This document shows, in pieces, positions 44,142 to 57,483 of a stretch of DNA of 64,000 nt. Within the stretch, counting starts at the first letter, position 1, and each line of letters begins with the position of its first letter. A program made the position numbers and the translations under genes. This stretch comes from Prosopocoilus inquinatus (lineage: Eukaryota > Arthropoda > Insecta > Coleoptera > Lucanidae), in assembly GCA_036172665.1 (NCBI GenBank), contig CM069877.1:13040501-13104500 (forward strand). The letters are read 5' to 3'. Below the pieces are notes generated by a model, which was not told the DNA's origin, ran no database searches, and saw nothing but the letters and a program-made list of their open reading frames with translations.

Positions 44142-45883
44142 TGTATACATACAATAGAAAACGTAAATCCTGATGGCCGATAAGAATAATAGCTTCTGTC
44201 CATTCTCCTTTTTTTTTCATTCATTTCATAACGCCGACGACAGGAAAGTGATCAATAAACTCAATGCACCGGCTTTATTTGTCCAAAAAAAAAAGAGAAA
44301 GTCGCTTAAAAAAACATGCACCCAACAATCTACTGTGACGTCGCAATAAAATAACCATACATGGTGGCATGGTGGTATGTATCGCTAGTTCTTGAGCTGG
44401 CCGTTAGTGCGCGTGGGTAGGCAAACCGCGTTGGCGTTGAGTAACTACGTTGCATAGAGGTAACTCAGTCTCTGAAGAAGTTCGATGTGAAACGGAACGT
44501 GGCGCTGTGATTCAAAATCGTGCGGCACTTGTTTAAAAAAAAAGTTAACCAGAAATCTAGACAGATATCGTGTAAGAAATACTCTCTTTTGTTGGTTTCA
44601 GACGCTGTGCTATCAGTTGGAAGATGATTGTAGTTTTCTTTTTTTTTTAATTTGTAAAAATGCTTTATGTCTAAAAAAAGGGAGAAATTAAAAATAAGTT
44701 AGGGTTTGGCTTCAAGAAATTGAGTACAAGGTAAATTATTAAATAACAAACTCGTTTTAGTAACAGTTGCGAAATAGCATTTGTTTTAATTCTAAACTAG
44801 GTAAATTGTTATTTTTTTGATCTTAGAGTAGATACTAAGTGAAAATAAACGTGATTATAAATTTTTCCGATGAAGGAATATCTTTGGTTTATGAAATTGT
44901 AACTAACTGTAAGCAGTGCCGTCTTAAGTCATGTGGTAACACCTGGCACTTTTTATTTGGGGCCTCCCTAACAATACGCAAATCATATACCGGGTGTCTC
45001 AGGATGGGCGGCGACCGGCACTATATAGCTCACCGTAATACGTACAACTACAACAAAAAAATTATAGTAAAAGTGGCCAGGAGAAATTCAAAGAAAATAT
45101 TTTTAAGTATCTGAGTTGGCCGCAAGGGGGCGCAATCAATAGGTTCAACAATAAAAATTAATTTTACTAGCAAAAATCTCAGAATAAGGTGCAGCTTTGC
45201 TAGCGCCATTAGAAAGCTGAATTAATTCTGCACACCTTTTATTTTAGACTTATTATCGTATCACCATTAATAAGGGTGGAGAAGACAGTTGAATTATTTA
45301 CTTTAAAAAATATCATAACTTCTGTACCCTTTATCAGAAATTAATGAACTTCGGCTCGTTTGAAAGGGAATTTTATGCTGATTTAAAGTTTCTATTGAAG
45401 GACTCCAGCTACTTTGTTATGAAGTACTTACAGGGCGCTATTTGAAAAAGTGATAGTTTAATAAATAGAAGAACAATTGCTTTGACAGCTGTCAAAATAA
45501 ATTATCATTTTGCCTAGGAGTTTACCCGTACACGATTAACGAAATGTCAAACTGTCAAATTGATCGTGAGGATGCAACTAAAGAAATACAGGTTTCCGAG
45601 TTTATTAATTTTTTTATGAATTCGTAAAATTTTAAAAGTAAATGTAAAGAATTTGTGATTTTTAAAATTCCGTTTGTTAAAATATAGGTTACAATAAAAT
45701 TTTCAAAAAGAAAAAAAATTGATTGGTTTTACAATTACAAAAATCATTAAATTTACGAGTTCTTTTATTTAATAATTTACAAAATCACTTTTTTTTTGTT
45801 TTATAACGAAGTCAAAGTTGGGAGTTATTGTAAGTATGTGTCATTAACGTTGTGATCATACCGGTATTGTTAGATACCTTATC
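44142..45883. other. No gene recognised
   Basis: AT-rich DNA. A hAT-like left terminus may begin near 44915 (CAGTGCCGTCTTAAGTC), but no matching right end was found. Confidence 0.4.
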
Positions 45884-47646
45884 CAGTGGCGGCCTTGGGG
45901 ACGGGCGAACAGGACAAGCGCCCGGGGTCCCGCGCTTTCAGGGGCTTTTTTAATTCCTTATTTGACTGTATTTAATTCAATTGTTAATACGGCGTGGAAA
46001 CTAAGCGGCAGGTAAATACGATATTTTCAAAACGATCGGTTTTTTTAAAAGACGTTCGGAACATTTATTTTTAACACTACGGAGTGTTTGCAAAAAGCTG
46101 AGCGAGTCTTAATTTTTTTTTTAACGCCTCAATTGAACAAAATTGCCTTGTCTCTCTTTAATTAATCGTCTTGAAAATATCGAAGATATCCGCTACTTAA
46201 TTTTCACACTGTCTCATTAATTGATTGACCCTTGTTGTTTCTTTTTATTAGATTTAATTTATTTTTATTTTTTATTTTATCAATTTATTTTTTATTGGAT
46301 ACGATTTTATTTTTTTATTATCAATAATTTAAGGGCTTTTGTTTTTGCGTTTTTTTTCTTTTATTTACTCCATTTGGGTTTATTTTACACTTTAATTCCT
46401 TCGATCGATTGTCATTTTTGTTTTTCTTTCACGCAATAGGATTTTATTTATTGATGTTCAATCGATCGTCTTTTCTTTTTTTCTTTTGTTTACTCGATTT
46501 GAATTTGATTTGATTTGAAAATTTTGATTCCTTCGTTCGATCGCGACATTTTTGTTATGCGATTAGACTTTTATATTTTAATTATATTTTTTCTTTAACG
46601 TTTAACGATTAAATTTTCTTTGTTATAATTTTTATTTTCGTCTTTCTCATCTTTTATTTCTTCTTCCGTTTGACTGTATTTGATACGATTTTTAATTTTT
46701 TAATTGTAAATTGCATTGACTTTTGTTATACTTTATTTTATCAATTTTTATTTCACATACGATGAATCGATCGTCTTTTGTCTTTTTTTTATTTACTCGT
46801 TTTGAGTTTATTTTCCGTTTTAATTCCTTGGATCGATCGCCATTTTTGTTTCCATTTTCATGCGATTTGATTTTATTCATTTTTTTAATTATATTTTTTC
46901 TCTAACATTAAACGATACATTTTCTTGTACGGTATAATTTTTATTTTCGTCTATTATCTTTTGTTTTTATTTTGTTTTTTCTTTCTTTCTTTCCATTTTT
47001 GTTTTGATTTTATTTGATAGGATTTTTTAAGTTTCTTTTAATTATCAATTGATTGAGTTTTCTTGTTTGTTTGTTTTTTTCATTTAATCGACTTAAGTTC
47101 ATTTAATTTTACATTTTAATCTTTAATATTTACAGATTAAATTTTTTGTTGTCATTATTTATATCGATTTGACTTCTTTGAATTCTTAGTGTTGCCCATT
47201 TTTATTTTATTGTTATTTACATTGTTTTATTGTCTTCATCCACGATAGTCTTTTGTTTTTGTTGTATTAGATTCAGCGTCGTTTTATTTTTAGTTTGTTT
47301 ATGAATTTTTATTTCTTTTTTTATATATATTATATTTATTTTATTTTATGTCAGTTTTTTCTTTATTTCTTAGTCATATTTTTATTTCACAATCTTACTC
47401 CTTCGTTTCCCCAGTTACATTTTTATTTCACACTCTCAAATAACGGCACATTTTAAAAATTGCAACACGTCAAATATCAGTCACTCGAGAAATTATTTAT
47501 TAATTATTATTTACCCACTGTTTTAAATTTATTTAAGTAGCTCTGCTCTTTGTAATGCAGAGGGGACAGACAAATTTTTTCCCCTGCCCCAAGGGCCTCG
47601 CAAAAATTTCTAGTCCGGGGCCTCGAACCCATTAAGGCCGCCTCTG
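45884..47646. mobile_element. hAT-like element filled with T-rich repeats
   Basis: The ends CAGTGGCGGCCTTGGGG and CAGAGGCGGCCTTAATGG (opposite strands) bound 1.76 kb. No transposase. The interior from about 46200 to 47450 is T-rich, with degenerate repeats around TTCCTTCGATCGATTGTCAT (near 46396, 46525, 46821) and CGATCGTCTTTT. The flanking 8-mers do not match. Phe- and Tyr-rich open frames inside reflect composition. Confidence 0.65.
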
Positions 47647-47685
47647 ACAACATTACTTTTCTTGAAGCCAAAGTTTTGATTTTTA

Positions 47686-47704
47686 ATAATAATAATAATA
47701 ATAA
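47686..47704. repeat. AAT microsatellite
   Basis: About six consecutive AAT units. Confidence 0.8.
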
Positions 47705-47991
47705 ATTTATTTATCAAATTGCCAAATTGTACATAACAGAGATATACATGGACAATTTATTTACTTTTATTTATTTACGTCATTGCTTTTTTGATCGTTG
47801 ACATAATCACGTACAATTTTTTTAACAATGTTTTTGTTCCATGTGATCGCCCAAATTAGGCAACCAAACACACAGTTACGTTAGCATTTGTTAACATAAA
47901 GTACTTCAACTATAATTATAAAATAATCTTACAGAGTTACCAATCCGCGCAAAATAAATTTTCCTAGAAAGGTTACAATTGCAGTCAAGGT

Positions 47992-48452
47992 TGCAGTCAA
48001 AAACAAAAAATAGTAGACAATTACAGTTTCCTATAATTTTTTCTTCCTTGAAATGGTATTATTTAAATAGTGCTTCGTAGGTGATACTTAAAAGTTTGGA
48101 AAACTTATAGATTGGACAAACTCAAAACTCTTGTATAATATGTGAAGTCGTTTAATGTATTGGAGACTGTGGATTGTCTAACAATAAATTTGGATTTGAC
48201 TCCTAACCACAATATGTTTTTTTTTTAAACAATACGTATTTCGGCAGCTATGCTGCCATTTTCAGTAGTTGCGACTTCTATCCTACTAAATCACAGGAGA
48301 TCCTGTCCTGCCGAAAAACGTATTGTTTAAAAAAAAAAAAAAACATTGTGGTTAGGAGTCAAATCCATATTTAATGTGAAGTCGTATTTAAGCAGTACCA
48401 TTTCGAGGAAAAAAAAACAGGAAACTGTAATTACTATTTTTTGCTTTCCATC
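47992..48452. mobile_element. MITE of the GAAAGCAAAAA family carrying a nested foldback
   Basis: AAAAATAGTAGACAATTAC and AGTTTCCTATAATTTTTTC at the left, mirrored by AACAGGAAACTGTAATTAC and TTTTTTGCTTTCC at the right. 48191-48366 is inserted in its middle. Confidence 0.65.
48191..48366. mobile_element. Nested foldback MITE, TGGATTTGACTCCTAACCAC ends
   Basis: The arms extend through TGGATTTGACTCCTAACCAC, a T run and AAACAATACGTATTTCGGCA. The spacer carries GGCAGCATAGCTGCC. Confidence 0.7.
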
Positions 48453-48662
48453 AAAATTTACTTTGGTTACGTGAAATATAAACGTTGTTGAAAACCTTGA
48501 CTATTGTTTGAAGTCATTACTTTTTTGGATAATGCACTATAATCACATTTTAAATTATATTTTGACTAAAGGTATTAAAAAGTACTAATATGTGGTGATA
48601 TTCGGTGAATACAAGGATGAAAGGAAAATTAATAATTCACTAATAAATTTGTAATCGACTAA

Positions 48663-49616
<954 letters not shown>

Positions 49617-49753
49617 TGATGATGTAATCATTTGTCATACAATACTTAATTATCTGTTCGCAAATTGTTGGAGAATATTTCAGAACCGGCTTTAGAACTA
49701 AAGTAACAAAAACATTGCGTTAGAAATTCATGTCCCCGAGTACAATACAGGCG

Positions 49754-49858
49754 TGTTCTTTTATTCAACCAATTGATTTAATCGCTTCATCGGTGTGACG
49801 TCATCGATGAATGTCAAATAAGCCACCGATGATTCAAATTGCGCTGAATAAAAGAACA
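49754..49858. mobile_element. Foldback MITE with TGTTCTTTTATTCA ends
   Basis: Mirrored 14-bp ends and an internal CATCGGTG/CACCGATG pair; 105 bp. It lies 146 bp into the intron or downstream region after the zinc-finger exon. Confidence 0.6.
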
Positions 49859-50000
49859 GTCAAGTCAACTTGTCAGCTGATCAGAGGTTGTTGTTGGTAA
49901 TTGGAATTGGAATACAAATAAAAAACCTACAGAGTTGGAAACATTTATATTTGCTAAAACTTGAAAAAAAATGCACACTGCTTTACCATTCTTTATTATA

Positions 50001-51379
50001 CAGGGCGTTCATGGGAAGCCGGTACAATAGCTAACTTTCTTATTTGTATTTTTAGGAAGTAACGTAAATTAGAAAAGTTTTAGGACCTTTCCTCCTCGTT
50101 TTTATGGTACTTTCGGAAAAACAAATGACAATCAGGTTTTCGAGATTTTTAATTGTTTTCAACTTTTTTTAATTCATTTCTTCCTATAGTTAATCACCCT
50201 ATAACTATGGGAATGTTATGTTATGGATTGTTAGGTTTTTTATCATCGCATCGCGTTCAAGATGTTAAATTAATTATGTCTCTAAAATATCATCTCCCAA
50301 AGCCTACTATTTTAGGAGGGATTTAGTAACAAAATCTTGGTGTTCACGGAAAATGGCTACAATAGCTACCTTCTTTATTTGAAGTTTCACGAAATAGTCT
50401 AAATTAAAAAAGTTTCAGGAATTTCCGTGTTCGATTTTATGGTACCCTTGAAGAAACAAATGACTGTCAGATTTTCGAGATCTTCAATTGTTTTCAACTT
50501 TTTTAAATGGAACGTTATATTTTTTATCAGCGTATCGTGTTCAGGATGTCAAATTAAGTACTTCTCTAAAATATTCGCCTCCTAAGTCTACTATTTTATA
50601 AATTATTTGGTAAATAATGGTATTAGACATTTTAACATTTCGCGGTTTCAATATTTGGACCCAAAGGTTCCTAGTTTGAACTAAATTTAAACAAACTTTG
50701 AATCATGACAGTTCACAAAGGTCTGACAGTTTGAACACACTTCCTTTATTCTCTTGTTTCGAAACACACCATGTTGTATTCGCGAATAAAAAGACTATCG
50801 TAACGATACACTTCTTCCCGCGAATATCAAGACTGAATTATTTATGAAATATTCTGTTTCGAGAGATATTATTTCACAGACATACTTAATTTGACATCCT
50901 GAATGCGATGCCATGGTAAAAAACATAAGGTTCCATTTAAAAAAAGTTGAAAACAATAGAAAATCTCGAAAACCTGACAGTCATTTGTTTTTCCAAAGGT
51001 ACCATAACATCGAGCAGGGAAGGTCCTGAAACTTTTCTAATTTAAACTAATTTAAGTGAAAAAAAAGTTAGCTATTGTAGCCATTTCCCGTGAACACCAA
51101 GATTTCGTTACTAAATCATTTATAAAAGGCTTTGGAAGATGGTGTTTCAGAGACATAATTAATTTGACATCCTGAACGTGAAACAATGATAAAAAACCTA
51201 ACATTCCATTAAAAAAATTGATAACAATTGAAAATCTCGAAAACCTGATTGTCATTTGTTTTTTTGGAAGTACCATAAAATCGAAGAGGAAAGGTCCTAA
51301 AACTTTCCTAATTTAAGTTACTTCATAAAAATACAAATAAGAAAGTTAGTTATTGTAGCGGCTTCCCATGAACACCCTG
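50001..51379. mobile_element. Non-autonomous relative of the 38637 transposon
   Basis: The ends CAGGGCGTTCATGGGAAGCC and CAGGGTGTTCATGGGAAGCC (opposite strands) are flanked by TA (49999-50000, 51380-51381). Each arm has two tandem ~300-bp terminal units; the arms meet around 50640-50800 with no transposase between. The unit features are those of 38637-39225. Confidence 0.8.
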
Positions 51380-52071
51380 TATCGTATGTCGACGTATCAA
51401 TTTCTACACTGTCTGAAACTCAAACGTTTTATCTCTATACGTTAACATAACTGGTATGAACCGTTCTTCATTATTTTCATTCATCTTTATCAAATAACGT
51501 TTTGTTTGGTGTTTTTCATGTTTACAAACGTAACAAATATAACCTCTACAATTCTCTCTCCCCTCCCTAATTCATTGGTTCATCAGCAATAAATCCAGAT
51601 GACTCCGATGAGTTTTCGATTACCTCATCGAGGAATAAAAGACCAGCATGATTACTTTAATCGCAAAATGAACGATGAATAAAAGTACGCTCTGATATTT
51701 TTTTCCAATTAATGCGCTTAGCTCCTTGATGAATAATAGAACACGCCTTACAAATATCAAGGTAATTTATAATATTAAGTGCAGTGGCGTAACTAGAAGT
51801 CGAGCCGCCGGGTTGCAAAAATTTTTACCAGCGCATTATACATATTTATTAAAACCAAGTAAAACTGAAAGAAAATCTACTTCTTTAAAACTTACAAGAA
51901 CAAGATTTAAAAAAAAATTGTTGACTTCTTTAGCTGCTTGCTTTCTGTGGCAAGCAGATGAAAACCGCTTAATTACTTCTGGATTATCCTATTTCTAAAA
52001 AGTGACAACAGTTGTCAAAATTTTAGGTTAGAAAAGCTTCCTAAAACTAGCGCTAAGCAGGGCGCGCTCAA

Positions 52072-53580
52072 ATTGTTTCTTTCTTGAAGAAATTCGTTTT
52101 CAGCTTTTGAAATTGTCTCCCAGAAATAAAAGGGAGCAAAATGAATTGCGGCTGCGGACTAATAGATGGCGCTACTCTTTTTGCCGCAAAAGTAACTCAT
52201 GACGTCATACTTCTATCCGTCACAGTGATGTAAACAGGGTGAGCTTTAATCTGTTTCCTAAAGCTTCATTTAATTCACTAAAAATGGAATCAATTCTGTG
52301 GTCCTGTTGATCAAATAACGCAAAAATCTGGTTAATATGCCCAATGGAATTTATCACGTGACGTGACGTAACGAGATACGCACCCTCTGCCCCCTAATTA
52401 AGACAACAGTTCAGCTCTACCAACCTTGTTGTGCTCTAAATATTTCTGTCTTCAATTTTATTTATTCGAAATTGTTTTTCGTTTTGCTTGGATTTTCCTA
52501 GCGTTTTTCAGTTTTTTTCAAATTGTTTCCGCGCAAATGAAGGAAACAAAGTTACAGTTCATGGTAACAGATGGCGCCGCAAATGTTCACTGTTTATCAG
52601 AAAAGCTCCTAACAATTAGCACTAAACGAAAGATGTTTTTCAAACGCTTTCTTGAAGAAGAAATTTGTTTTCAGCTGTTTTGAAACTGCCTCCGGGAAAT
52701 CAGGGAACAAAATTAAATGCGTCTGCAGGTCAATAGATGGTGCTAATTATGTTTGTAACTTCTCGTGTTCTAGCCACTTCTATTCAGCTTTGTTTATTCG
52801 AAATTGTTTTTTGTCACGTTTTGTCTTGCATTTTCTTAGAGTTTTTTTAAATTGTTTCTGTGCAAATTAAGGAAACTAACTAAGTTACGGTTCATGGTAA
52901 CAGATGGCGCAACAAATGTTCACCGCTTATCAGAAAAGCTCCTGACAATTACCACTAAACGAAAGATGTTTTTCAAACGCTTTCTTGAAGAAGAAATTTG
53001 TTTTCAGCTGTTTTGAAACCACCTCCTGGAAATCAGGGAACAAAATTAAATGCGTCTGCAGGTCAATAGATGGTGCTAATTATGTTTGTAACTTCACGGG
53101 TTCTAACCACTTCTATTCGGCTTTATTTATTCGAAATTGTTTTTCGTCACGTTTTTTCTTGCATTTTCTTAGCGTTTTTCAAATTGTTTCTGTGCAAATG
53201 AAGGGGTCACATGGTAACAGATAACGCCGCAAATGTTTACCGTTTATCGGAAAAGCTCCTGACGGTTAGCACTAAACGAATGGTGTTTTTCAAACGCTTT
53301 CTTGAAGAAGAAATTTGTTTCCATCTGTTTTGAAACCGCCTCCCGGAAATCAGGGAACGAAATTAAATGCGTCTGCAGGTCAAAAGATGGTGCTAATTAT
53401 GTTTTTAACTTCTCGTGTTCTAACCACTTCTATTAAGCCACATCGTATTCAGCTAAACTTAACTCCAAATATTAAGAAAAAAATTTCAATACATCAAATA
53501 TTTACTAGAAACCAAACCTCTCGTTATTTAAGAAATATCAACCACAGATGTCAATATTGCCAACATTTGGTAAATTTTTT
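52072..53580 (+). repeat. Left satellite array, ~321-333-bp units
   Basis: The block CTTTCTTGAAGAAGAAATTT occurs near 52646, 52979 and 53300, with a diverged unit from 52072 interrupted by a hAT MITE copy. Each unit has TTGTTTTCAGCTGTTTTGAA, GTCTGCAGGTCAATAGATGG and ATTCGAAATTGTTTTTCG. Open frames recur between units and reflect the repeat. Confidence 0.85.
52180..52428 (-). mobile_element. Truncated copy of the 20488-20792 hAT MITE
   Basis: GCAAAAGTAACTCATGACGT to GCTCTACCAACCTTG is the reverse complement of the 20.5-kb copy. Its left end is missing. Confidence 0.75.
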
Positions 53581-54420
53581 GATGGCCTAAGCCTTCAATA
53601 GGGCTGTTTTCGGACGACTTTGACGAATGCAATACCAACATTTCTGACCGGAGGACCAAAAAATATATTTTTTTATTTCAGTATATTATCTGGTGACGTC
53701 TTCCTATTTTTTAAACTTTATACCAAAATGGCGAATAGGCGGAGTTTCGCATATGTAACGAAGTGGCGCCATCTATTGGCGAATTATAGGTTATGACTTC
53801 AAAGTTGATCTTGAAATTAAAAATGAATTGTCGAGATTAATTTTCTACGAAATAATCGTCGAAATTTAATGTTTGAAAAATTGCCAACTTCGTTCAGGGT
53901 TCGGAACTCCTGTCAAAATGTTTTTTTTTTATGACAAACCATGAGTTGCATAAAAAAAGTAAACGATTTTAATCGCCGTTACAAAAATATGTCTGGCTTT
54001 TAATTTACCAAACTGATTGTAATAAATATTTATCCAAAAAAGAAGTACACAAAACAGTGTTGCCAACTTTCCGAGTCCAAGATTCCCTATGAGTAGGTGA
54101 AAAACATGGAGGTTAAGTAACCGGAGGAGTAACAAGCGAGCAGAAAACGAGCCGATTTTCGGACGCGCATTCCCCTTTCTTGTACGGCAAAAATAAGAAG
54201 CACCAGAGAAAACAACATGTGCGCATCGAAGGGCATGATGTTTATTTCAACGCAAATTTGTGATTAAAAGCATCGCTGTAGGAACTTGATGCAGTCATGT
54301 CATCTACTGATGGATACAACATTTGAGAAATAAAGCGATGTGCAAACCGGAACGGAAACGGCGCGGTGGCGGTACGTCTGCAAGAAGACCGTATAAATCC
54401 GCCACCGTGCGCTTTTTTTC

Positions 54421-54546
54421 GATTTTTTCGATTGGCAAGTACTATGTACACTGAGTGTATCTTCATCTCATTTTATTCCATGAGGTTAAATTAAAACGAG
54501 ATGAAGATACACTCAGTGCATATAGTACTTGCCAATCGAAAACGCT
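54421..54546. mobile_element. Foldback MITE with TTTTCGATTGGCAAGTAC arms
   Basis: Near-palindrome with arms containing ACTGAGTGTATCTTCATCTC and mirror. It shares the inner ACTGAGTGTATCT block with 32355-32480. Confidence 0.7.
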
Positions 54547-55383
54547 ATAAAATTATTTGTAACCTCAAAAAAGTAGACGTTTTACTTACATTCTTAAAAT
54601 CATTGATCATCTGATCCAACTCTTGAAAACGGTACATACACTAACATAATTTTCTATTAATTTTATATTTGTTCTGCTCTTTTTAGACTTTTAACTCCTT
54701 TACACTTCTACTTATTTATATATATTTCATTTTTATAGGAGCAGTTGGTGCAAAAAATGTTGAAAAGTGCAGATGAAACGAATATAACTTTTACTTCGTA
54801 AAGTGAGGTTAGGTTTGAGATTTCAACTTTTAAACAGTTCCATCATCTGAAACGAATGATGGATTTGTGATGCCATCTGATTAAAACTAACTATAATAAA
54901 AGAACGACTACTGATGAATGCCTAATGAATCTGAGGCATTCATCGAACGAACGAGTTTGATGGAACTGATGCCATCAGGCGGGCTTGTTGATGAAGTAAA
55001 GAATGTGCAATAGTTTACACCTTGTTCGTGTGCCATACTAAAGACTCGCGGCCAGACCCCTTTTCAGTAATACACGTTATACGGCATGACGTCCTCCATA
55101 TACTTAACCTCGATGGTGAAAAATCCCCTTTTCGTTATCAAAATTCGCTGTTCTGCAATGAATTTGATGTCAATAGAAGAAAAAACTACAAATAAAAAAT
55201 CGACTGCATTTGAATTAACAAAAACACTAAATAAGAAAACTATGAATTAAAAAATATTTAAGATTTATTTTTATTTTACAGTTTTCATACGTTTCATTGG
55301 AGTATAAAAAATCTATCTTAAATTAAATTTCTAAATCGACACACTTCGTAAGCGTGTTGATTTAGTGACCTTATCTTAAATGG

Positions 55384-55584
55384 TAAAGTCCCTAGATTAC
55401 CAAAGTAACGCGATGTGTAAAGCCAATGGAGCCACAGTGGCGACGTCGTCGTTTGGACAACTGTCACCATTTCGAAGTGACAGAAAAAAATTAGTAAAGT
55501 ATCCGTCATTTTAAAATTTGGCGCCAATTTTTTTCGAGTCACAATGGCGGAAGTTCGCGTTACTTTGGTAATCTGGGGACTTTA
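55384..55584. mobile_element. MITE with 8-bp target duplication TTAAATGG
   Basis: Ends TAAAGTCCCTAGATTACCAA and TAAAGTCCCCAGATTACCAA on opposite strands; TTAAATGG at 55376-55383 and 55585-55592. 201 bp. Confidence 0.8.
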
Positions 55585-57344
55585 TTAAATGGGTTACGCC
55601 AGCGCCATCTATGTATTTTCTGCCGAATTGCAATTTATCGGCGCGAAATTTGAAAATAATTTTTATCTCAATCGTTCATAGACAGGATACAAGATGGCAT
55701 GGAACGTAAAATTGCTGATAAATTACTACAAACTTTTTAAGTATCTTGTACCCTCATTCGGTAATAACTACAACAATAAATGAATCACATTAAATGGAAA
55801 TTTACTCTTTTATTTTCACACAAATCCCTTCAGGTGGATGGAAAAATTGCCTCGAGTTGGGCACACTGATACAAAAGCCGGTTTTACAAAACTGAAAAAC
55901 GCAAAATATCCGCAGGAGTATCGTTTACTTTTATTTGCACCCGATGGTACTGATAATTAAAAAAAAAAATCATTTAATTCGTTCGTGTTGGTGCCACTTC
56001 TAATGTCAATGTGACAGACAGTTTTGTTTTATTGTCTAATATTATAACTTTTTCTATAAATAAAGCTGCTTTCTCAGCTAGGCGATGCGCATTGACCTTA
56101 AGTACGACACAGTTATTCATTGGTTGATTCAAAACGAAAGGCAAAGCCGCCTGAAAATCTAGCGATAACGCTAGGAATCGGATTTTGTTTATTCCGCTGC
56201 GGTAACGAAGGCTACATAACCTCAATGACAAGAACAACCTACATGAATTAGAACTCAAGTTGGGCAACAGATGCAGTCGAGTTGGAATATCGGAAGTTCT
56301 GAAGTGATAGAAGTTGACTTTCTTTTTTAATTATGACTACCTGAAATGGATCCATATATTATGTCCATATCAACAAGATCTAACCTATCTTTTCATGTTT
56401 TTGACATTTGTCGATTTAGTACGAAAAGCAACCCGCGACGCTAGCAACGCCTCTTTTTAACACCAACGCTCATCGCGTAGCTAAAAACGAACCTTAAAGA
56501 CAGGTTTACACAGTTTAAAAATTTGATTTCTTCAGTGCACACGATTTTTCTGCAACCAACTGCACCTACCTGCACTATTGCCTATCTATACGAAAATGCT
56601 TTGACCTTCATGTAGAAATGATGTGCATCGATCCACATGAAAAAAAAAAATCTAGCCGCACGACGCCCATGCTTTCACAATTAATAATTTATTTATTCAA
56701 CTGTCGATGACAAACTACTTAAACTAGTTTCGTTCCAACTTCACAATTATTTTGCATTATTCCTCGTTCATTGTATCGTCAGATTCGTCAGTAAGGACCT
56801 TCAAATTATCGTTGACCTTCCTAATGATTGATTAGATGTTATGAAAGATAAAATAATTTATTGTTTTTATAATCTGCTTTAATACAGGTAATTCGGAAAA
56901 TACTTTAGATAGCAAAATGTCTATAGTCTATAGATACATTTTGTTTTTAAATGAATATTTCGTACAGTAAATAAAGTAATTATACAGCTACCCGTTTTAA
57001 AACGCGGCCCCTTAAAGTCTTTAGAATCAGAAATCCACATACTTAAGGCATGGAAGCAGATAGAGTTGCCTACTTTAAAATTTTAAGGCGTCTCGATTTA
57101 AAATAGGCACTTGTAGATTATTTTAGCAGTGGCGTAGATTTAGGGGTTTCGGGAATTGTAATGCCATGGCGCTTGATCGAAGTCAGTAAAAGTAAAATTT
57201 TTTGTCTGGTTTTCTAAAGATTCATAAACGCGGAAAAGTGAAAACTTATTGTAATTAAGTCACACTTCAAAAATTTCTGAAAAATGTAGGTCTATTTTCA
57301 AATACAAGATAGCCTGAAATAAGAATTTAAAAAAATGGAGATAG

Positions 57345-57483
57345 TAGCTTTGTTCCTACACAATTCTAAATCAGTTCGGAACTGTACTGTTCATGCGCTC
57401 TTGCTAAATACACAGCATTTTTAGCAAGAGCGCATGAGCAATACAGTTCCGAACTGATTTAGAACTCTGTAGGAACAAAGCTA
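57345..57483. mobile_element. Near-perfect foldback MITE, TAGCTTTGTTCCTACA ends
   Basis: Arms of about 58 bp (TAGCTTTGTTCCTACA, AGTTCGGAACTGTA, GCGCTCTTGCTAAA) around a short loop, at the inner edge of the right satellite array. Confidence 0.8.

Noticed and set aside
44450..44530. CTCTGAAGAAGTTCG...GAAACGG as another hammerhead-like site
   Set aside because: No stem II can be formed between the core halves.
51726..51998. 90-codon frame across the left end of the satellite-armed element
   Set aside because: It begins outside the element, crosses its terminus and has no counterpart in the inverted right arm.
54737..54801. Possible last exon of the zinc-finger gene (acceptor TTTTATAG then GAGCAGTTGG, in phase)
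   Set aside because: The peptide does not match what follows the C2HC finger in the family, and the site lies inside the satellite-armed element.
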